Part shown: positions 58,647 through 64,000 of the stretch, piece by piece
Layout: each line of letters starts with the position of its first letter
Position numbering within the stretch: the stretch's first letter is position 1
Assembly (NCBI GenBank): GCA_030062745.1
Contig: CP099849.1
Coordinates: 17,049,307-17,113,306, forward strand
DNA from: Capitulum mitella
Lineage: Eukaryota; Arthropoda; Thecostraca; Pollicipedomorpha; Pollicipedidae
Length of the DNA: 64,000 nt
Reading direction: 5' to 3'
Made by a program: the position numbers and the translations under genes
The notes under the pieces: model-generated
What the model was told of the DNA's origin: nothing
Database searches by the model: none
What the model saw: only the letters and a program-made list of their open reading frames with translations

Positions 58647-60820
58647 CGATCAACCAAAGCTCGGCTTTTTTTTCGTGGTGCATATCCTGGTGTCTAAGAT
58701 TGCGCGGGGAATTGCGAGACCGGCACCGTGGGTTACCGTGGTATGGCCAGGTGTGGTACTTCAAAACTGTGATATACGTCAGTCTGCAAACGATGGCCAG
58801 GGTATTGACGAGATGTTGCGGCAGCTTCGATTCTTCCCTAAATGGGGCAGCAGGTTGCCTGTCCGGGATAGTTTCTGTTGATCTAATCTATACCCAAAAT
58901 ACAGTTTCTCACCAAATTTCGGCTAACATGTTTCGCAGCCCTAAGCAAGAGTACAAAAGCTGTCCCAACACAGGGAGAACAAACGGCTGCATTTGGAGGT
59001 TATCGACCCCAAAATAAAAAAAGACTCAAATTGAAATATTCGCCTTAGCTCCGTTCAATGAGATATCGTCAACACTTACCATGATCTGCAGTCTGGGCTA
59101 TGCCATGTTGGTGAAGCAGATGGAACATGCTCATGGAATGCACGAACCCATGCCCAAGGAGTAGCAAGACTGGCGGTTTTGATAAATGACTGATTACTTT
59201 TCTGTTTCCCTCGCGTAAAACTAGGGTTTAGCCGCCTAGTTCAGTGAAGTTCTACCAGTTAGGTACTGGGATTTTAGCAGGGCTTTCAGACCAGGGTGAC
59301 GACTACAGCACTGCTGGGCTGTTACCGCATTCATATAAATATTATCCCACCATGGCGAAACCGCCCTGACCACCAACTCACCGTTCAGTTTTCTTGTGTT
59401 TTAATATGTACGTATGTATGTAATACTTGTATGTAATACAAATATCTAATACGTGGTCGCCTGCCTCATCATCTTTAACGTGCTTACAACGCAACGAAAC
59501 GCCTTGGGCGCCCACGAGACAATCGTGGCATCGGGTGCCGGCGTACAAACTACCAAACACGGTCGCCAGCGGTCACTGGGCACGTGTGCAATACATATCA
59601 TAAAGCGATGCTTCTTAGTGTGCTCCCAAATTAGTCAATGATTTAAAATATCCTTCGTAGATGAGATGCCGCTTCGCGAGAGACTCGTGCGCAGCGGTTT
59701 ATGGAATGCTCTCCTGGTTCCGCCATACAGCGATGACCGCAGTGGTCGCTCTACCCCTGGCTGTTTTTTTGTCTTTGCATGGGCAAGGGCTCTTGACTGG
59801 GGGGGCAAAGTGCAGGACTGGGGGGGCGTTTGCCCCCCCAGTTAACATGTTAAAATAGGCCCTGACCTGACGGAATTGTTAGATACATCTCACAGTCGCC
59901 CATTTTCTTATCATTTGTGCGCTGTATGACCTTCATCGCCGCCCTCTCATTTGATATTTCCAAAGACACAATGTTATCCTTTCACTTGCGATTGTACTTG
60001 GTGACGATCATCCAGAACTCATTCAGCGTAAATTTGTTTTCTTACGCAGTACTGACCTGATGCAGCAGTTTTAATTGATGTGAAGCCGGCGCAGTCTGCT
60101 AGTTAACGTTTGGACTCAGAGTGGAATTTTTTCGACACCAAAAGTACGGGTCTTGTGCCACTTTCGCTTCCCATTCACTACCCTTGACATTTAGGGCGTT
60201 ACATGATTTGTGGACGCACGTAACAGCGCCCTGCAAGTCTACGTCAACCCTGCGTTTCCCGTTAGCCATCGTGGGGAACGCAAAGCTTAGCGTGCATCCG
60301 CATTAGCATCTCACTTCAAACCTAGGGTTTACGAGGGAAAGGTAGTTGAGGCTGTGGCACGAGAAGACCCAGCAAAACCGGAGGCCACCCCCCTCCCCCT
60401 CTCGGAAGAAAACCTAGCCTCATCCCTTCCACTTACGAAAATCCTGAGTTCTCCGCTGGTTGCAGAGCAAACGTAATGTGTCTTGCCGAACGAGTAGGCC
60501 TCCCTGAATTTGAAGGCCAAAGTCTCAACTCCTCTCTCAGGAAAATCCGGGGTGAGCCGCTGCCTCTGGCTAATGGTCTGTTTTTTTTCTTGTTTTTTTT
60601 TTCGCTTCAACGCCGGCCGAGATTTGAGACCGGCCAAGACAATGCCACGCTGGTTCGACCATACGGGGACATCTGACGGTAGTTTGTAATAACACTGTTT
60701 CGGTGTCGTCCATTCGATGTCGCTCGGCCACGTTGTGAACCTTGCTGGTGGACTGCAGTACGAGGCAGGGACGGAACTTGAACGTATTTTGAAGGCATGT
60801 AGTAAGATTTTGGGTATGGT
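58647..60820. other. no recognised gene
   Basis: Anonymous, apart from the GC hairpin at 59,818. Frames at 58,616-59,017 and 60,329-60,874 have no recognisable domain. Confidence 0.4.
59818..59845. repeat. perfect GC hairpin directly next to TTAA
   Basis: CTGGGGGGGC (59,818-59,827), loop GTTT, GCCCCCCCAG (59,832-59,841), then TTAA (59,842-59,845). It has the same style as the subterminal hairpins of families A-C, but the terminal CCC sequence is missing. Confidence 0.8.
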
Positions 60821-60929
60821 TGTCCCCCTTCCGATTTGCCCCCCTCCCAATTTCTGGGACGTGGTTACACTCATGTCCCCCCTCCTCCAAGCGATTTTCC
60901 ATAAGCTCCAACCGTGATGCTGGAGCTAC

Positions 60930-60959
60930 GGAAGGAGCTCCAACACCAGAGCTCCTTCC
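60930..60959. repeat. perfect 11-bp inverted repeat
   Basis: GGAAGGAGCTC at 60,930-60,940 and GAGCTCCTTCC at 60,949-60,959 with an 8-nt loop, at the left edge of the family C fragment. Confidence 0.9.
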
Positions 60960-61039
60960 TTTTCCGAGATCGGAGGGGAGGCACTTTTGTGCCCCCCTTC
61001 CAGTGTGCGTTAGCGCGAAATCCACTTCCACTGCACGTG
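60951..61039 (+). mobile_element. family C copy 2 (C2), right-end fragment
   Basis: CCGAGATCGGAGGGGAGGC, a GC hairpin and CTTCCACTGCACGTG, followed by TTAA at 61,040-61,043, align with the right end of C1 (33,985-34,065). Only about 90 bp are recognisable. Confidence 0.75.
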
Positions 61040-61043
61040 TTAA

Positions 61044-62139
61044 TGCTGACACGTTTCAAAGCCCCTCATGCATAGTTTCATGGAAAGACGTTCCTTGCAG
61101 GTCGGCGAAAACCGCACCACGTAGCGGTAGAATCCGGAACTATCCGGACCCGACGCGCAATATAACTGGCATCAAGTCCACCTGCACCGTCGGCGCCAGC
61201 AGGCAGATGGCGTCCTCCAGTGTCCTGGATGTGGTGTACGACCGGTGGAGCGACATAAGCTGGTGGCTGTTATTAGCTGGTGGTCAGTTATTTTTTAGGG
61301 GCCGTTCATCCGATAGAGCTTCCTCCCCCCAGCCGAAAATGCAATCAGCCGTCCCTGCCTGCAACCAAACATCCTTCAGCTGCAGTAAACTGGCAGTCTA
61401 GTCGGTTTCTAGTTGCCGAGGTGAGCAAGGTGAAATAGCGTTTTCCTCACATAGTACGGCAACGATACCGAGAAAGCAGCACTCGGTAAAAAAAAACCTC
61501 AGGAATTCGCTTGAAGATACGCATGCTTGTTTTTGTTTACACCGTTTCGGTGATGATATTCATCTTGCCGTGGGTAGCCAGTGTTCACATTTCCTTCCCT
61601 TCAAAGCCGCCACTGGCAGGCTGTCGATACGGCCCTCTTGCACACAGCCCAGAAGTGACACACGCCGATCAAACCTGATACATGGAACGGCCCTTCTATG
61701 TTGCAGGCCAGGAACGACGCCGAATACTTCCCAGTAATCTTTTGACATGAGACGTTCCTGGTGCATTCAGACATGGATGCAGCGTGGCGTTTTGAATGTC
61801 CTTTTGCAAGTTTCATGGCAACGAAGGCATTTCACATAATGTTAGGACAACTTCTTTTTCGGAGGAAATTTTAGGTCAATGGACTGGGATGACCTCGACT
61901 TCAAAAATTGACACAAGATGGAAAAACGATGCGTGGAAAGGCATCAAAAGTTTGGTATCGCTACGCCTTTTAGTTTTTTGGCTAAGCTCAGCAAATCCAA
62001 GAGGGGTTCTTTAAATTTTTAGTCTTTAAAGGTGAGAATGCATTGCTATATTACAGGCACCAACACGCACAGTCCCCGAATTACTGGTACAGTCAAATAT
62101 TAAAAGCAAACAGAAGGAAAGAGTGGGTGGGTGTGAATA
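61044..62139. other. no recognised gene
   Basis: Anonymous; frames near 61,560-61,816 (minus) have no recognisable domain. Confidence 0.4.
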
Positions 62140-62163
62140 AAGAGAGAGAGAGAGAGAGAGAGA
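62140..62163. repeat. (AG)n microsatellite
   Basis: About 12 AG dinucleotides. Confidence 0.95.
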
Positions 62164-62729
62164 AGGAATGAGGGAGAGGGAAATTTACTTGAAAAGAAAC
62201 CCAACGCACTATCAAAGCCTGCGATCCAAAACTCCTGCATCCATAACCGTGCTATGGCGTCATATTTGGAGTTGAGCTATCCACAGTACATAGCTGATGT
62301 GACGTCGTTTGAACTGACAATCAGCCAATCACCTCTTCCTCATTGGCGTTCCATCCTGGAGAAAAATGGCACAAGCGGTAACTCTTTCTAAGTAGTGAGC
62401 TTAACATCATGCAACAAGATTTTTTACTGACTGCGTACCCAGCTAACACATGACGTCGTTATAACGTTGCGCCAAGGTTGTACTTTGGTAATCGAAAATT
62501 TTACGTTGCCAAAACCTAGTGACAACGATGTGAGCGTTGCTAGATTACCAAGTTGTCCTGATATTGTAATTAAACGTCCTATAGGACGATATTATTAAAC
62601 GTCCTATTAAACGTCCTGTTATCGTGGTGAAAGTACGTTTTACTGGCACTTTTCGATGACAAAAACGTTCCGCTGGATTGATATTGTTAAGATCATCACG
62701 CTGCAAGGGCGTTCCCACATGGCTTCAAG
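62164..62729. other. no gene; short AACGTTG-rich and palindromic words
   Basis: ATAACGTTGCGCCAAGGTTG and related words occur from 62,455. CGTCCTATAGGACG at 62,575-62,588 is a perfect palindrome, with ATTAAACGTCCT repeated three times around it. Confidence 0.5.
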
Positions 62730-62880
62730 CAGGGACGTAGCCAAGGGGGGCCATGGGGGTCATGCCCCCCCCCCCCTCCTGAGCCAAGCGGTCCTCATTA
62801 TATATATGACGACTTTGCACGAGTACGGATTAGTGATCACACAGATGTTGCAAAAACAAGCATGACATGTTTTCCTGAGC
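62730..62880. mobile_element. hAT-type MITE end (D3), right end not found
   Basis: CAGGGACGTAGCCAAGGGG is identical in its first 14 bases to the terminus of D2 read from its right end. It is preceded by GCTTCAAG (62,722-62,729). A G-run/C-run block with CATGCCCCC follows. No matching right terminus or second GCTTCAAG is visible before 62,886, so the right end is lost or beyond recognition; the stated end is approximate. Confidence 0.6.
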
Positions 62881-62885
62881 GTTTA

Positions 62886-64000
62886 CCCTATTCCCGAAGG
62901 GGGGGGGCTGAATCCGCCCCTTTAGGTTTTTTGCTCGCCAATTCCAGGGTTTCTGACGCAGCTTCACGAAACTTGGTCACGTTTCCTACCTATTCTTTCT
63001 ACGTGCTGTGACAGAATTTCGTAATTCTATTTTGCTCAGGGGCGGAGTCAGACGTTTTTGGGAGGCACCTCAGGCCATTTTTGGTCCTGTTGAGGGTAAA
63101 AGAAAATGATTGCTAAAATTAGCGTTTTTAAGATAAAACTTAAAACTTTATATCAATGTATAGAAAAATAGCTGAGCAAGGTGCAAATGCAATTTTGTTT
63201 GTCTGAGGTCACTACAAGGTTAGGCGAAGAGCAAAAGTCAAAATTTGGTTTTATAATAATACTTTTGGCGCTATTTTTTCAAATGCCAAACCCGGGATAG
63301 ATATGACGTAGAAGGATGTCCTCTACTTGTGCATCAAGTTTCAGCTTGATATCAGGTCGGGCCACGGAGATATGGTTTAAAATGTCAGTGCTCATAACCT
63401 ATATCACAATAGCCGTAAAACGAATTTTTTGAAATAGAGTGAATTTAAGTGATTGAAAACGTTTACACGTAATATTAATGCACATGAGATGATTCCAAGT
63501 GATTCCAAGGTCATTGGATGTCATTTAAGATGAAAGGTCACAAGCCGATCTGAAGAGCATGTGACCTTTGACAGTTCCCCCTTTTCATATTAGAACAGGC
63601 ATATATATAATATTAGAACAGGCACCGCCTGTTCTAATATTATGCAAAAATTGCACTACGATTTGCACTTCTTTAGCGTAACATGACTAGTAGAAGCCAA
63701 AAAAGCGTTTTTACTTCGTTCATTCGGTTGTTGAAAAACTAATCCTCCTATTTCCGAAACTCTGTGGACGCCTATGATTTTCTTAAAATTCGAGATATGT
63801 GTACCAATGGCAAAAGTTCCATCCATAATCTCTCGATTCATGCCAATTTCATCGAAATCGGTCCATTAACAACGGAGTTATAAGAAGTCCAAAACCCCCC
63901 ATTTTTATGTTTTTGCCCACCCCCTGTATCCACCTCTTTAAAAATTTTGAAACTTTCTTTTTTTCAAGTGTAGTTTCTGTCATGTCAAATCGATTGCCGT
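62886..64000 (-). mobile_element. family B copy 3 (B3), inverted, runs off the window
   Basis: TTTA (62,882-62,885, a mutated TTAA) precedes CCCTATTCCCG, then a GC hairpin and TTGCTCGCCAATTCCAGG, the right end of B1 and B2 in reverse. The order of internal segments is inverted relative to B1 up to 64,000. It is more diverged than B1 and B2, and the DR1 site is degraded here (GATGAAAGGTCA). It contains a new 17-bp perfect palindrome at 63,607-63,643. About 120-150 bp of the other end lies beyond the window. Confidence 0.88.

Overview
The window is animal nuclear DNA, and almost everything recognisable in it is dead mobile DNA. I found no host gene, tRNA gene or rRNA gene that I can support. 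The evidence for a metazoan is the mix of element types: an I/Jockey-group LINE with a C-terminal RNase H, a CR1/L2-like LINE, Tx1/L1-like LINE ends, Ty3/gypsy remnants, hAT-type MITEs, TTAA-flanked non-autonomous elements, a probable tRNA-derived SINE and long (TA)n/(GA)n/(GATA)n microsatellites. The RNase H LINE resembles those of ticks and other arthropods as I remember them. An arthropod (chelicerate or crustacean) or another repeat-rich invertebrate is my best guess, with low confidence.

Layout. 1-1,650 is GC-rich: a 43-bp minisatellite followed by CpG-rich unique sequence with a possible TATA element. 1,650-9,700 is mostly anonymous, with a 21-bp minisatellite (3.7 kb) and a short 33-bp coding-phase repeat (7.5 kb). 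10.2 kb holds a Tx1-like LINE tail and 11.2-12.1 kb a decayed transposase-like gene of an unclassified family. 12.3-17.0 kb (minus strand) is a nearly full-length but mutated I/Jockey-type LINE: zinc-knuckle ORF1, endonuclease, reverse transcriptase, RNase H. 18.6 kb has a SINE. 19.7-22.8 kb is a degenerate GGGGCC-rich array interrupted by element A1. 27.1-34.1 kb is a cluster of TTAA-type elements (B1, A3, B2, C1). 36.0 kb has a small hAT-type MITE. 39.7-44.6 kb is a gag-deleted Ty3/gypsy copy carrying two younger insertions; a fragment of a different gypsy lineage follows to 45.7 kb. 46.9-49.1 kb is a CR1/L2-like LINE lacking its 3' half. 52.4-54.0 kb (minus) is a second Tx1-like LINE. 54.9-55.9 kb is an RNase H fragment split by a hAT-type MITE. 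56.5-58.6 kb (minus) is a longer copy of the 11 kb transposase family. 62.7-64.0 kb has a MITE end and a third family-B copy that runs off the window.

The most unusual content is a group of three non-coding families (here called A, B and C) that share an architecture: TTAA target sites, termini beginning CCC, a subterminal hairpin of G-run and C-run arms, degenerate internal modules, and many AGGTCA/TGACCT half-sites. The half-sites include an exact DR1 in two B copies and an exact IR1 in C, which are nuclear-receptor-type arrangements. Nested insertions give a relative order: gypsy copy before A2, RNase H fragment before its MITE, GGGGCC array before A1.
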